Of a stretch of DNA of 38,078 bases, positions 16,362 to 24,715 are shown piece by piece. The position numbers and the translations under genes are program-made. The first letter of the stretch is position 1. The number at the start of each line of letters is the position of its first letter. The notes below the pieces were generated by a model. The model did no database searches. It was not told where the DNA came from and saw only the letters and a list, made by a program, of their open reading frames with translations. The DNA is taken from positions 1-38,078 of the forward strand of contig JAQBVJ010000070.1 in NCBI GenBank assembly GCA_027623235.1. The letters are read 5' to 3'. The DNA comes from Planctomycetota bacterium. Lineage in GTDB: Bacteria; Planctomycetota; Planctomycetia; Planctomycetales; Planctomycetaceae.

Positions 16362-16436
16362 GCGTAACAGACCTCCGTTGAACAGCGTCGAACCGGGGAA
16401 TAGCTTCGAACCGGGTTGCCGGTTACGCTGAGGTCT
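16362..16436 (+). other. Pseudoknot-ordered inverted repeats enclosing a 13-nt direct repeat
   Basis: GCGTAAC (16362-16368) is complementary to GTTACGC (16422-16428), and AGACCTC (16369-16375) is complementary to GAGGTCT (16430-16436). The arms occur in the order 1-2-1'-2', so both stems together would make an H-type pseudoknot, or the two stems could be alternatives. Between them GCGTCGAACCGGG (16385-16397) is repeated at 16403-16415 with one mismatch. It lies in the leader of the 55-aa protein/beta-propeller operon. Confidence 0.45.
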
Positions 16437-16480
16437 TTCGCGATCCCTCGCTTTTCAGTCACTTCAAAATTCAAAATCCG

Positions 16481-16648
16481 ATGCTGCATCACCTTGGAAT
16501 TACGCTGCAGATTGCCGCGATGACGTTTCTGCCGCTGCTGATTCTTTATCAGTTGAACTTTGGCTTCAAGCTGATCGTCATGCCGATCTGCACGGTCATT
16601 GGGATCGTCATTTTCTTCGTCGGCACGCGGCTTCGCGACATGAAATGA
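16481..16648 (+). CDS. 55-aa membrane protein with two predicted helices
   Basis: The 55-residue product starts MLHHLGITLQIAAMTFLPLL and ends GTRLRDMK. It has two hydrophobic stretches (about residues 8-23 and 30-48) with a short turn (YQLNFGFK). I do not recognise a named family. Its stop lies 10 bp before the GTG of the 1394-aa beta-propeller gene, and the sequence around its stop codon supplies that gene's Shine-Dalgarno site (GAGGAG), so the two are likely translated together. Its own ribosome site is weak. The clean membrane-protein pattern and tight linkage support it as a real gene. Confidence 0.65.
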   Translation: MLHHLGITLQIAAMTFLPLLILYQLNFGFKLIVMPICTVIGIVIFFVGTRLRDMK

Positions 16649-16658
16649 GGAGCGTTCG

Positions 16659-19600
16659 GTGAGCAGATCGAAGTCCTCTCTGATTCGCGTTTGCCTGGCA
16701 GGACTCCTGCTGAGTTCCGTGCTTCCGGGTCGGCCGGTGTCCCGGGTCTCCGCGCAGGACGGCGGTCCGGCTCGACGAATCTTCCGTGAGTCCGTGTCGA
16801 TCGCGACCGACTCGCAGGTCATGAAGCGGCTCGGGACGGCTCAGGATCATCTCGCCGCACAGGAATGGGGTGAGGCCGTCCCGATTCTGCAGCAGCTCAT
16901 TGAAACCAGCGGCGACACGCTGCTGCCGGTTGAAACTGGTCGCTACTGGAATGCCGCAGACTTCTGCCATCTGCTGATCTCGCGCCTTCCGGCGGAGGGC
17001 CTCGCGGTTTACCGGGCGCGCATTGATCCCCAGGCGGCGGAGTGGTTCGAGCAGGCGGACAAGTCGTTCGACCCGGAACTGTTTGAGCGAGTTGTTTCGG
17101 TCGCCTTCAACAGCTCGACCGGAGACGACGCGTTGTGGCGACTGGGCAGCCTCGCCTTTGAGCAGGGTCGATATGCGGTCGCACGGCAGCACTGGCAACT
17201 ACTTGTCGCGCCGGCTCGACCGCAGCAGGATGCCGGTCAGCAGCCCGCCGAGTCGCCGTACCTGACTTACCCCGATTCGTCGTTTGCGGCCGACATCGTG
17301 CAGGCTCGGCTGATTTTGTGCACGGTTTTCGAAGGCGATGGCGAACGGGCCAGCCGCGAACTCGCCATCTTCAAACAGCTTCATCCAGAGGCCGAAGGAA
17401 CGCTCGCCGGACAGACCGGGCGGCTGTCCGAGATTCTTAACGCGACCCTCAATGAAAGCCGAGGCTGGCACCTGGGCCGAGCAGTCCCCGACGAAGTTCG
17501 CACGTTTGCCGGCGAGCCGGGACGCAACCCGCTTCCAGCGAGCGAGCACTCGCCCGGCCCGCGATTGTGGAGCCGTCGTCTTCCGCCAATCCGGTTCCGC
17601 GGCCCGGCTTCTCCCGCAATCCGCGGATCCCAGCGACTGCTGAACTACTTTCCGGTCGTGTATCGCGACACGGTTTACCTTTGCACGTCCCATTCGATTT
17701 TCGCTCTCGATCTGGCCACCGGAGGCAGCCCGAACTGGCCGCTTGATTCAGGCGGTGAGGCGACGCCCGCACCCGCAAATCCTGATAAAGAGAAAGAAGA
17801 GAAGCCGGACGGTTCGATTGACCCACCCGTCGAGCCGCCTGGCCCTGTCGAACTGCCCGGCCCTGTCGAACTGCCCGGACTCGACGGCGAGCGGCGAATC
17901 GTGTTTCCCGATGCCGACCAGGAAAGCACGCGGATTTTCACGAACTCGACGGACGACGCTTACCGGATCATCCGGAACCCCGTCGGAATCGCGCGGTACA
18001 CAATGACCGTTGCCGAAGGGCGACTTTACGCTCGGATGGGGCCGCCCATTTCACGCCGCTCGCCGCACGAGGGCAGCGCGATTTCAGAGATCGTCGGGCT
18101 CGACATCGAGAGCGGGCAGGGGTTGCTGGTCTTTCGAGTCACCTCGGACATCCTCGGCCCGGACGCGTCCTCACCCGAAGCGACTGCCTGGTCGTTCGAA
18201 GGCACGCCAGTCGTCGACAACGGCCGCGTGTATGTCAGCGCGCGGCGAGGAACTCCGGAAGATGAGATTTCCGTAGCGTGTTTCGATGCGGCCTCGAGCC
18301 AACTGCTCTGGCAGCAGCGAGTCTGCTCGAACCTCAGTCCGGGTTTTGACGCGTCAAGCCTGCTGGACCATCGGCTGCTGACGCTCGGCGATGGCCGGCT
18401 GTTTCTTGCCACCGGCACCGGAGCCATCGCGAGCCTCGACGCGGACACCGGCCGGATCCTCTGGGTTGTCACCTACGACAGCGATGCCAGCGCCGCACAG
18501 CCGGCGAGCTCTCTGATCGATGTCAATCATCCATCCAGAAACGGTCTGCTGCCGTGCGTCTATTACGGCGGGATGGTCTTTGCCGCGACAACCGACGCGA
18601 ACCGCCTGTTCGCTCTCGACGCGACGACCGGACAGCTTGTCTGGCAGATCGAGAACAGTCCTGACGAACCGGTGAGGCATCTGCTGGGTGTCGTGCGAGG
18701 CCGACTGATCGTCAGCGGAAACCACCTGGCAGCGCTCGACATTTTCACCGGTGGGACCGCCTGGAAAATCGCGCACCCGAATCCGGACGCGTGGACTCAT
18801 GGTCGAGGAGTCATCACGGCCGACTCCGTCTACTGGCCGAGACGAAGCGAGATCGTTCGTGTCTCGATCCGGTCGGGTGAGATTCTGCGGCGGTTCCAGT
18901 TGACCCGGTCCGACGGCCTGGAAGGCGGAAATCTGTTGATCGCCGGCGGTCGGATGCTCGTCGTCACACACGATCAGATCTCCGCGTTGAAAAATCTCGA
19001 CGCACCGGGACCGGCACCGGAACAAAATGAAGACGCCGAGTTCGGAGAGGTTTCGCCCGACGAGTCCATTCAGCGGGCACTTCACAGTGCCCGTCAGGCG
19101 GAAGACAATTTTCAGCCGCATGTGGCTGCTGCGCAGTTCCGGTCTGCTTTAAGGCTGGCCACCTCGCCGCAACTTCTTCCCGAACGTCGGGCTCAGTTCG
19201 AGCACGTTTCCGCGCGAGGCCTGGTCCGATCCAGTCTCGCCCTGGCTGGCGTGAGTCCCGAACCGGCGAAGCCGCCGTACTTTCAAACTGCCTGGCTGAC
19301 GACCGCCGCGCATCCTCGCGCGTTTTCTCCAGCCGAGCGAATTCGAGCGATCATCGACTTCGCCGGATCGGAACCGGATCAGCGGACGGTCGAGCGTGCC
19401 GTTCGCGTTTTCGCCGAACAGACCGGCCTCGTCGAGGAACCCTGGCTGCTGCCACTTCAGTACGGCGAGCCGGTTCGGGAAACAGTCACCGAGGTGCTGC
19501 GGCAGGCCACAGATCAAAAACTTGTCGATGGCGGCCCGCGGCCGATTCGACAGCCGGCGCCGCCGATCGCGAATCGTCCCGGACGCCTGTTGCAAAGATC

Positions 19601-20843
19601 GTGGACTCGGTCGATCAGCGAGAACGCGAAAGTCGTCGTTCGGGCGAGCGGGCAGAAAGGTGGCCCGCCTCGATTGCTGATTCAGGACTCAACGTTGACC
19701 TGCTTCGACGCCGCGACGGGGACTCCCCTCTGGAAGACCGCTGCCGGTGATATCGGCTTACACGTGTTTCTGATTTCCGGCGAGCAGACTCAGTCGGTGA
19801 CGTCTTCTGATGGCCTGATCCTTGTTGGAGAAAATTCCGCGCAGTCCCGGGACGCGGACACCGGTCAGGCTCTCTGGTCAATTCGCTGTCCCGAACCGAT
19901 GAAGTTTTACGTCACAGAATTCGAAGCCGGCTCACCGCGACTGCTGTGCGTGGCGGACGAGTCGGTCTCGGCCCTCGATGTTGGATCGGGTGAGGAGCTG
20001 TGGCGATTTCCGCCGCGGCACCAGCAGCCGGGCATTCCGAGTTCGGCCACTCGACATTCGCACTCGGTGTTTCTTCACTCGGGAACCACCGGTTTTTTTC
20101 AGCCTCACGGGCTGGCCGATTCGTTCCTGCTCGATCTCCGAACGGGATTCCCGCAGGCCCGTTTGGCCGTGGCCCAGCCGCTGCCGAACAGTGGGCGGCT
20201 GATTTTCGATGAAGACGAGGCGAGCGTCACGACCGGTCTCGGCATCGCGTCACCGGGAGTCCGCTGGACGGTCGCAGGAATTTCTGAAAACAACCGGCTC
20301 AACCTGCGCCGTTTCGCGAGCGACAAATCCTCGCAACGTTCGTCGCTCCGGGAACTCGGAATTGGCCTGAACTCGCCGGTGTTGCTGGCCGACGGCTCGC
20401 CGTTCACGGTGCTGATCGAAAATGGTTTCATGGCTGAACGCATCGACGTCCGTTCGGGCACGCCTCTCTGGCGAGTCCGTCTTGGAACGCCGCTCGACGA
20501 CCCGCGCCGGATGACGGCGCTCACCACGACCGCGCTCTTCGCAACAGCAGACGGATTCCTGAAACGTTTTGCACTCCTTGATGGCACGGCCGATTGGCAG
20601 CGCGACCTGGGCGAAGGCTCATGGCGAATTGTTGAGGCCACAGAGCAAAGTCTTTTCGCGCTCGGCACAACCGAAGACTCCGCCAGTCCGCACAGCGACC
20701 TGCTCCTCTGCGACGCTGGGACTGGAGACTTCGTCCAGCGAATTCGATTCTCCGGTCGCGTCGAATTCGACGACGTCCAGATCGGCTCTGGCTTCCTGAT
20801 CGTTCGGGCCGGCAACACGCTGCACGGACTGACGGAGCGATGA
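16659..20843 (+). CDS. Large secreted PQQ-like beta-propeller protein with helical N-terminal region
   Basis: The 1394-residue protein has a signal peptide (IRVCLAGLLLSSVLPG, cleavage probably after VSA near residue 32). Residues 45-330 are helical and TPR-like (AAQEWGEAVPILQQLIE, AFEQGRYAVARQHWQLL). From about 340 to 800 and again from about 1000 to 1394 there are repeated propeller blades with the PQQ-type signature D-x-x-TG-x-x-W: ASLDADTGRILW, FALDATTGQLVW, TCFDAATGTPLW, DADTGQALW, ALDVGSGEELW, IDVRSGTPLW. Such repeats in planctomycetes usually scaffold binding and do not prove a PQQ cofactor. Between the propellers is another helical segment (about 790-900). A Pro-rich linker near residue 395 contains an exact duplication. 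The GTG start has AGGAG 6 nt upstream. It ends 29 bp from a convergent propeller gene. Function unknown; envelope or extracellular location inferred. Confidence 0.88.
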   Translation: MSRSKSSLIRVCLAGLLLSSVLPGRPVSRVSAQDGGPARRIFRESVSIATDSQVMKRLGTAQDHLAAQEWGEAVPILQQLIETSGDTLLPVETGRYWNAADFCHLLISRLPAEGLAVYRARIDPQAAEWFEQADKSFDPELFERVVSVAFNSSTGDDALWRLGSLAFEQGRYAVARQHWQLLVAPARPQQDAGQQPAESPYLTYPDSSFAADIVQARLILCTVFEGDGERASRELAIFKQLHPEAEGTLAGQTGRLSEILNATLNESRGWHLGRAVPDEVRTFAGEPGRNPLPASEHSPGPRLWSRRLPPIRFRGPASPAIRGSQRLLNYFPVVYRDTVYLCTSHSIFALDLATGGSPNWPLDSGGEATPAPANPDKEKEEKPDGSIDPPVEPPGPVELPGPVELPGLDGERRIVFPDADQESTRIFTNSTDDAYRIIRNPVGIARYTMTVAEGRLYARMGPPISRRSPHEGSAISEIVGLDIESGQGLLVFRVTSDILGPDASSPEATAWSFEGTPVVDNGRVYVSARRGTPEDEISVACFDAASSQLLWQQRVCSNLSPGFDASSLLDHRLLTLGDGRLFLATGTGAIASLDADTGRILWVVTYDSDASAAQPASSLIDVNHPSRNGLLPCVYYGGMVFAATTDANRLFALDATTGQLVWQIENSPDEPVRHLLGVVRGRLIVSGNHLAALDIFTGGTAWKIAHPNPDAWTHGRGVITADSVYWPRRSEIVRVSIRSGEILRRFQLTRSDGLEGGNLLIAGGRMLVVTHDQISALKNLDAPGPAPEQNEDAEFGEVSPDESIQRALHSARQAEDNFQPHVAAAQFRSALRLATSPQLLPERRAQFEHVSARGLVRSSLALAGVSPEPAKPPYFQTAWLTTAAHPRAFSPAERIRAIIDFAGSEPDQRTVERAVRVFAEQTGLVEEPWLLPLQYGEPVRETVTEVLRQATDQKLVDGGPRPIRQPAPPIANRPGRLLQRSWTRSISENAKVVVRASGQKGGPPRLLIQDSTLTCFDAATGTPLWKTAAGDIGLHVFLISGEQTQSVTSSDGLILVGENSAQSRDADTGQALWSIRCPEPMKFYVTEFEAGSPRLLCVADESVSALDVGSGEELWRFPPRHQQPGIPSSATRHSHSVFLHSGTTGFFQPHGLADSFLLDLRTGFPQARLAVAQPLPNSGRLIFDEDEASVTTGLGIASPGVRWTVAGISENNRLNLRRFASDKSSQRSSLRELGIGLNSPVLLADGSPFTVLIENGFMAERIDVRSGTPLWRVRLGTPLDDPRRMTALTTTALFATADGFLKRFALLDGTADWQRDLGEGSWRIVEATEQSLFALGTTEDSASPHSDLLLCDAGTGDFVQRIRFSGRVEFDDVQIGSGFLIVRAGNTLHGLTER
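17841..17876 (+). repeat. Perfect 18-bp tandem duplication in the Pro-rich linker
   Basis: The 18-nt unit GGCCCTGTCGAACTGCCC occurs twice in direct tandem, adding six residues (GPVELP) in frame. A diverged copy precedes it. It is a likely slippage hotspot. Confidence 0.9.
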
Positions 20844-20872
20844 CCCTGCGACTGCCTGACCGCTCGTGCGGA

Positions 20873-22468
20873 TCAGTCGCCGATACAGACGACTTCTTTC
20901 AAGCTGCGGTGAAAGAGCCGTCCGTTGGCGTAGTTCGGCGAACTCAGGCTCCACGTCTTTCCCGCCTCGCCAAGGTCGCTGACCGAAACGAGGGCTGCCT
21001 CGTCAAATTCCTCAACCGAAGAATCGATGACGTAAACCGTGCCGATCATCGTTGAGAAGAAAACCAGATCGTTGATCGCGATCGGACTTGCCGATGTGAC
21101 GTGCCCCCAGCCGTCACCCTTTCCACGCTTGTCGGGCGAGACATCCATGCCACGAGAATTGGCCGAGTCGCTCGCGATGTGACGGCCCCAGAGGAATTCG
21201 TCCGGAATACCTGGTTTTCGAACAACCTGAACGGGGACCTCCAGGTACTCGACCTTTCTCGATTCGATGTCGACGCGGCCGATGCTGTGGCCGCTGTAGC
21301 TCATGAACAGGCACTTGCCATTGACGATGATGTTCGTCTGGTTTGTGGGGTACGGCTTGTTTCGCTTTCCAGTTGCGGCAGGAGAAAACGTCGTGTCCCG
21401 TTTCGGCCGCCACAGCATCGCTTCCTCATCGAACGTCCGGACGTCAACGTGCTCGTTGAGCGGAATCATCTTCTGGACGTTTCCTGTTTCGAGGTTGAGC
21501 ACGCAAAGGCGGCCGGGCTCAAAGCAGTACGCGTTCTGCTCATCAAACTGCGTCACATAAAATGCGTAGCCGCTGGGCGAGTCGTACTGCCACAGAGACT
21601 TGCCGGGAGAGTCGGTATCGAGGCTTGCCAGCGTGAATCCGTACGGCTTCTCCGGCGGAGCATGCCCGCCGCCTCGACCAAAGAAGACTGCCGGCTTTCC
21701 ATGCGCGATCCCGTGAGCCGGCGTGTTGTGAATCGAAACGCCCGCATCGGCGACCCATGCCGGTTTGCCCGTCGCTTTGTCAAACGCCCGCACGAAAGTC
21801 AGCGGCCAGTCTTCCGGAGAGCTGTTTCGGTCCCCCGGTTTCGCCTTCATCGGACGCCGTTTCGGGTCGTCCGGGTCCTGCATCTCGACGTGCAGAATCC
21901 AGTCACCGTACAGAAGCGGCTCGGCGTTCTTCGCGTTGTGCCGCGTTCGTGTCTCAAACGTCCTCGTCCAGACTTCGTGGCCGTCGAAATCGAAACACGA
22001 CATTCGCCCGCCCGCGTTCACGAACCAGACGTGCCTGCCGTCGGTCACCGGTGTCGGCGAGGTGTTGTCCGAAAAAATTCCGCTGTGAGGCATCGACTTC
22101 GTCCCGGCGAGGAGCGACTGCCAGAGGATTTTCCCCGAGGTCGCATCCAGGCAGCACGCGACGATGTCGGTCCCTTTCGCCTCGCTGGTCGGAGTTCCAT
22201 CCGGCAGCGGCTTATTAAAAGTGAGGAACAAACGGTCTCGCCAGACGGCGATGCCGCTCTGCCCGCCTTCGGGAAGCGGCGTTCGCCAGAGAACATTTTC
22301 GTTTCGCGCGACGCTGAAGACTGCCGGCACTTTTTTCGTTGTCTTGACCGTCCACGAGCCGTTTGGGCCGCTCGCCATGGGCCATTGTTCGGCAGAGCCG
22401 GGGATGAGGTCCGCAGCGAAGCTCGTCGTCGCGGCAACTGCCAGGAACATCGCGAAGTAAAACCTCAT
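20873..22468 (-). CDS. Secreted PQQ-binding-like beta-propeller protein
   Basis: The 531-residue protein has a signal peptide (MRFYFAMFLAVAATTSFAAD). The rest is a single propeller of the PQQ/pyrrolo-quinoline quinone repeat type: ENVLWRTPLPEGGQSGIAVWRDRLFLTF, CCLDATSGKILWQSL, SPTPVTDGRHVWFVNAGGRMSCFDFDGHEVW, AFDKATGKPAW, HVTSASPIAINDLVFFSTMIGTVYVID. This resembles planctomycete outer membrane/secreted propeller proteins of unknown substrate. The frame is open to 22519, but the ATG at 22468 has GAGG 6 nt upstream and begins the signal peptide. It is convergent with the 1394-aa propeller gene (29 bp apart, with a small TGACCGC/GCGG-A-TCA stem over the junction) and divergent from the gene at 22568. 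No catalytic residues of a quinoprotein dehydrogenase, such as a vicinal disulfide at the active site, can be assigned. Confidence 0.88.
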   Translation of the reverse strand: MRFYFAMFLAVAATTSFAADLIPGSAEQWPMASGPNGSWTVKTTKKVPAVFSVARNENVLWRTPLPEGGQSGIAVWRDRLFLTFNKPLPDGTPTSEAKGTDIVACCLDATSGKILWQSLLAGTKSMPHSGIFSDNTSPTPVTDGRHVWFVNAGGRMSCFDFDGHEVWTRTFETRTRHNAKNAEPLLYGDWILHVEMQDPDDPKRRPMKAKPGDRNSSPEDWPLTFVRAFDKATGKPAWVADAGVSIHNTPAHGIAHGKPAVFFGRGGGHAPPEKPYGFTLASLDTDSPGKSLWQYDSPSGYAFYVTQFDEQNAYCFEPGRLCVLNLETGNVQKMIPLNEHVDVRTFDEEAMLWRPKRDTTFSPAATGKRNKPYPTNQTNIIVNGKCLFMSYSGHSIGRVDIESRKVEYLEVPVQVVRKPGIPDEFLWGRHIASDSANSRGMDVSPDKRGKGDGWGHVTSASPIAINDLVFFSTMIGTVYVIDSSVEEFDEAALVSVSDLGEAGKTWSLSSPNYANGRLFHRSLKEVVCIGD

Positions 22469-22567
22469 CGAATGCCTCTGCGTTTCTTGATTTCGTGGAG
22501 CTGTCGAAGTTGCAGCCACTGGAATAGGATATTCGAAAGCAAACTTCCAGAGTCCGTGAGAACTGCC

Positions 22568-23254
22568 ATGTCCATGCGCGAGACCAGAACGGCCTTCCTG
22601 ACAGTTTTGAGCATCGCAGCCGCTTCGCTGGTTTGTGCTCAGGAGGCTCCTCCGACAGCGAAGCCGCGCGGTGAGTTCTCACCGATCGACATTTCAGATC
22701 ATGCGACGATTGTCAGCACGAAAGGGATGTTCTTTGCAGAAGGCTCGACCGTTGAGCGGCTTGTGTTTCCCGACTGGGATCCGAAGACGTTTGCCGGAGT
22801 TCCGTTCCAACTGGTCGATCCGCAGGGCGACACGGTGAGAAACGTCATCCTGCTCAACGGCCCGCAGGGGACCACTCCGCCACGGATGCCGAAGTCGGTT
22901 TCTCTGCCCTGCGGAAAGTCGGCGCAGGCGATTCATTTTCTGAGCGGTGTCAGCGGGTGGGGAGCCAAGAGCCCGCGCGAACAGGGACCGGTCACGATGA
23001 TCGTTCGGCTGCACTTTGAGGATTCGACGACGGAAGATCACTCACTGTACGACGGCCAGCACTTTGCCGACTACATCGGTCGCTTCGACGTCCCGAAATC
23101 GAAATTCGCCTTCGCGCTGCGAGGTCAGCAGTTGCGCTACTTTGCGATCTCGCCAGGGCGGTCAGAAAAGATTGAGCGGATTGAACTGGTCAAAGGCCAG
23201 GACCGATCAGCGCCCGTCGTCATGGCGGTCACCGTGGAATCGCCGAGCAAGTAG
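22568..23254 (+). CDS. Secreted protein of unknown function, beta-sandwich-like
   Basis: The 228-residue product starts with MSMRETRTAFLTVLSIAAASLVCAQEA, a clear signal peptide with cleavage probably after VCA. The mature part is rich in beta strands with a pattern reminiscent of carbohydrate-binding or NPCBM-like domains: HATIVSTKGMFFAEG, VERLVFPDWDPKTFAGVPFQLVDPQGD, VNVILLNG-like and FLSGVSGWGAK, then GPVTMIVRLHFEDST and a final strand set ending VVMAVTVES. Segments of this type are also found at the ends of large planctomycete haem or hydrolase proteins. I cannot name a function. A second in-frame ATG is at 22574. It is divergent from the propeller gene and convergent with gcvT. Confidence 0.72.
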   Translation: MSMRETRTAFLTVLSIAAASLVCAQEAPPTAKPRGEFSPIDISDHATIVSTKGMFFAEGSTVERLVFPDWDPKTFAGVPFQLVDPQGDTVRNVILLNGPQGTTPPRMPKSVSLPCGKSAQAIHFLSGVSGWGAKSPREQGPVTMIVRLHFEDSTTEDHSLYDGQHFADYIGRFDVPKSKFAFALRGQQLRYFAISPGRSEKIERIELVKGQDRSAPVVMAVTVESPSK

Positions 23255-23264
23255 ATTCACCGCT

Positions 23265-23286
23265 CGGCAGGAGCCTGACTCTGCCG
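23265..23286. terminator. Hairpin in the convergent gap before gcvT
   Basis: CGGCAG (23265-23270) pairs with CTGCCG (23281-23286), extended by AG/CT inside with one bulge. It sits in the 39-bp gap between two convergent genes, where a shared terminator is expected, but no T-run follows on either strand. Confidence 0.4.
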
Positions 23287-23293
23287 CCAGGGA

Positions 23294-24394
23294 CTACGTC
23301 GTCGCTCGTTTGTAAAACGGCAGCGCGACGACGGTGGCGGCTTCCCTTTTGCCTCGGATATCGACTTCCAGGGGCGTGCCGATTTTGGCGAAGTCGTTTT
23401 CGACGTAGGCCATTCCGATCGGTTTCTCAAGCGTCGGCGAAAACGTTCCTGAAGTGACTTCGCCGATGGTCGACCCGCCGCTGAGGATGGCGGCTCCTTC
23501 GCGGGCGATGCGGCGGCCGGTCAGTTCGATGCCGATTCGTGTCTTTTTTCGACCGATCAGTTGGACCGTCCTCAACGCCGAGCGGCCGATGAAGTCTGCC
23601 GCTTTCAGCTTCACGGCAAAGTTGAGTCCCGCGGTAATCGGGTCTGTGTCCTCGTTCAGTTCGTGCCCGTAAAGCGGCATCGCGGCTTCCAGTCGCAGTG
23701 TGTCGCGGCAACCCAGTCCGGCAGCCTGCAGTCCGATCGGCTCACCCGCTTCGACTACGCGGTGCCAGAGCGAACCTGCGATCTCATTAGCCACGATGAT
23801 TTCGAACCCGTCTTCACCCGTGTAGCCGGTTCGGCTGACGACCGCGGGTTCGTCGAGCACTTCGGAATCGGTGACGGAGTAGTAGCCCAGTGAGTCCGCG
23901 ACACCACAGTCGAGCGCCGCCATGACCCGCGTGGCCAGCGGACCCTGGATCGCGAGCATCGCGTGAGTCAGCGTCAAATCCTTAAACCGCACGTCAAACC
24001 CGCCGAGGTGCTGCGTGATCCAACTGACGATCTTCTCCCGGTTCGACGCATTCACGACGAGCATGTAGCGATTGGGAAACCGGTACACGAGCACGTCGTC
24101 CAGAACTCCGCCCTGCTCATTCGTGACGAGTGAGTAACGCACCTGGCCGACTTCGAGCTTCGTGACGTCGTTAGTCAGAATCCAGTCGAGGAACCGGCAC
24201 GCTTCCGGCCCGGTGAACTCAAGCCGCCCCATGTGAGCGATGTCGAACAGGCCAGCTTTGTTGCGGACCGCGTTGTGTTCCTCAACGATCGTTGAGTACT
24301 GCACCGGCATGTCCCAGCCGCCGAACTCAACCATCCGTCCGTTGTGGGCGACATGCCAATCGTGGAAGACCGTACGCTTCAAAAAATCGCTCAT
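23294..24394 (-). CDS. gcvT: Glycine cleavage system T protein (aminomethyltransferase)
   Basis: Cytoplasmic T protein of the glycine cleavage complex, which moves the aminomethyl carbon from lipoyl-GcvH to tetrahydrofolate and releases ammonia. The 366 residues match the family length. Motifs include VEFGGWDMPVQY and EEHNAVRNKAGLFDIAHMGRLEFTG in the N-terminal folate-binding domain, GGVLDDVLVYR (about 96-106, with the catalytic Asp region), VSRTGYTGEDGFEI, LGCRDTLRLEAAMPLYGHEL and the C-terminal GxVTSGTFSPTLEKPIGMAYV. The frame is open to 24433, but GGAGGAATTTCG before the ATG at 24394 is a near-perfect ribosome site. No gcvH or gcvP gene is in the window, so the system is split or lies just elsewhere. 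Confidence 0.96.
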   Translation of the reverse strand: MSDFLKRTVFHDWHVAHNGRMVEFGGWDMPVQYSTIVEEHNAVRNKAGLFDIAHMGRLEFTGPEACRFLDWILTNDVTKLEVGQVRYSLVTNEQGGVLDDVLVYRFPNRYMLVVNASNREKIVSWITQHLGGFDVRFKDLTLTHAMLAIQGPLATRVMAALDCGVADSLGYYSVTDSEVLDEPAVVSRTGYTGEDGFEIIVANEIAGSLWHRVVEAGEPIGLQAAGLGCRDTLRLEAAMPLYGHELNEDTDPITAGLNFAVKLKAADFIGRSALRTVQLIGRKKTRIGIELTGRRIAREGAAILSGGSTIGEVTSGTFSPTLEKPIGMAYVENDFAKIGTPLEVDIRGKREAATVVALPFYKRATT

Positions 24395-24715
24395 CGAAAT
24401 TCCTCCGGTTGAATTCAGAGGGAATGATAACAACGGCGAGGGCGATCGTCAGTCGTCGCGGACGTGTTGCCGGTTTCGAATTTCGGTACGATGCTGGCCG
24501 TGTTGATTGTTGAAGGCTTACTCCGAGTGTCGTTTAACGTCGAGCCAAAGGCGAGAACTTCGGTCGCGGCGGCAACGATCGTTGGCCGCGTTCGCGCCGC
24601 CACGATCGGTTTTGATACGGATTCGCCGCTACGACCTGATTCTCGCCTCCGGCTCGACGTTAAACGACATTGCCGAAATCCAAATCACCCTCAAACCAGA
24701 CCTCAGGACCGAGTC
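24395..24715. other. Divergent intergenic region between gcvT and the PSCyt1/DUF1549/DUF1553 gene
   Basis: The 321 bp hold a 142-bp inverted-repeat element (24528-24669) and a 12-bp palindrome inside it. The plus-strand frame is open from 24464 but reads as repeat-derived, not protein-like. No clear promoter boxes were recognised. Confidence 0.55.
24528..24669. repeat. 142-bp element with 31-bp inverted ends (28/31 matching)
   Basis: The left arm 24528-24558 starts TGTCGTTTAACGTCGAGCC. The right arm 24639-24669 is its reverse complement with three mismatches. The 80-bp core includes the palindrome CAACGATCGTTG (24574-24585). No target-site duplication is obvious. The form suggests a MITE-like or large REP-type element, or a large cruciform/RNA hairpin in the leader of the downstream gene. 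Confidence 0.75.

Noticed and set aside
16385..16416. Two GGTTCGA-like segments on the minus strand, considered as tRNA T-arms
   Set aside because: No acceptor, D-arm or anticodon arm can be drawn around them; they are a short direct repeat.
21101..22567. Long open plus-strand frame running into the 228-aa gene (717 codons in total)
   Set aside because: It is antisense to the propeller gene at 20873-22468 and is Arg/Val-rich with no domain character. The real gene starts at the signal peptide at 22568.
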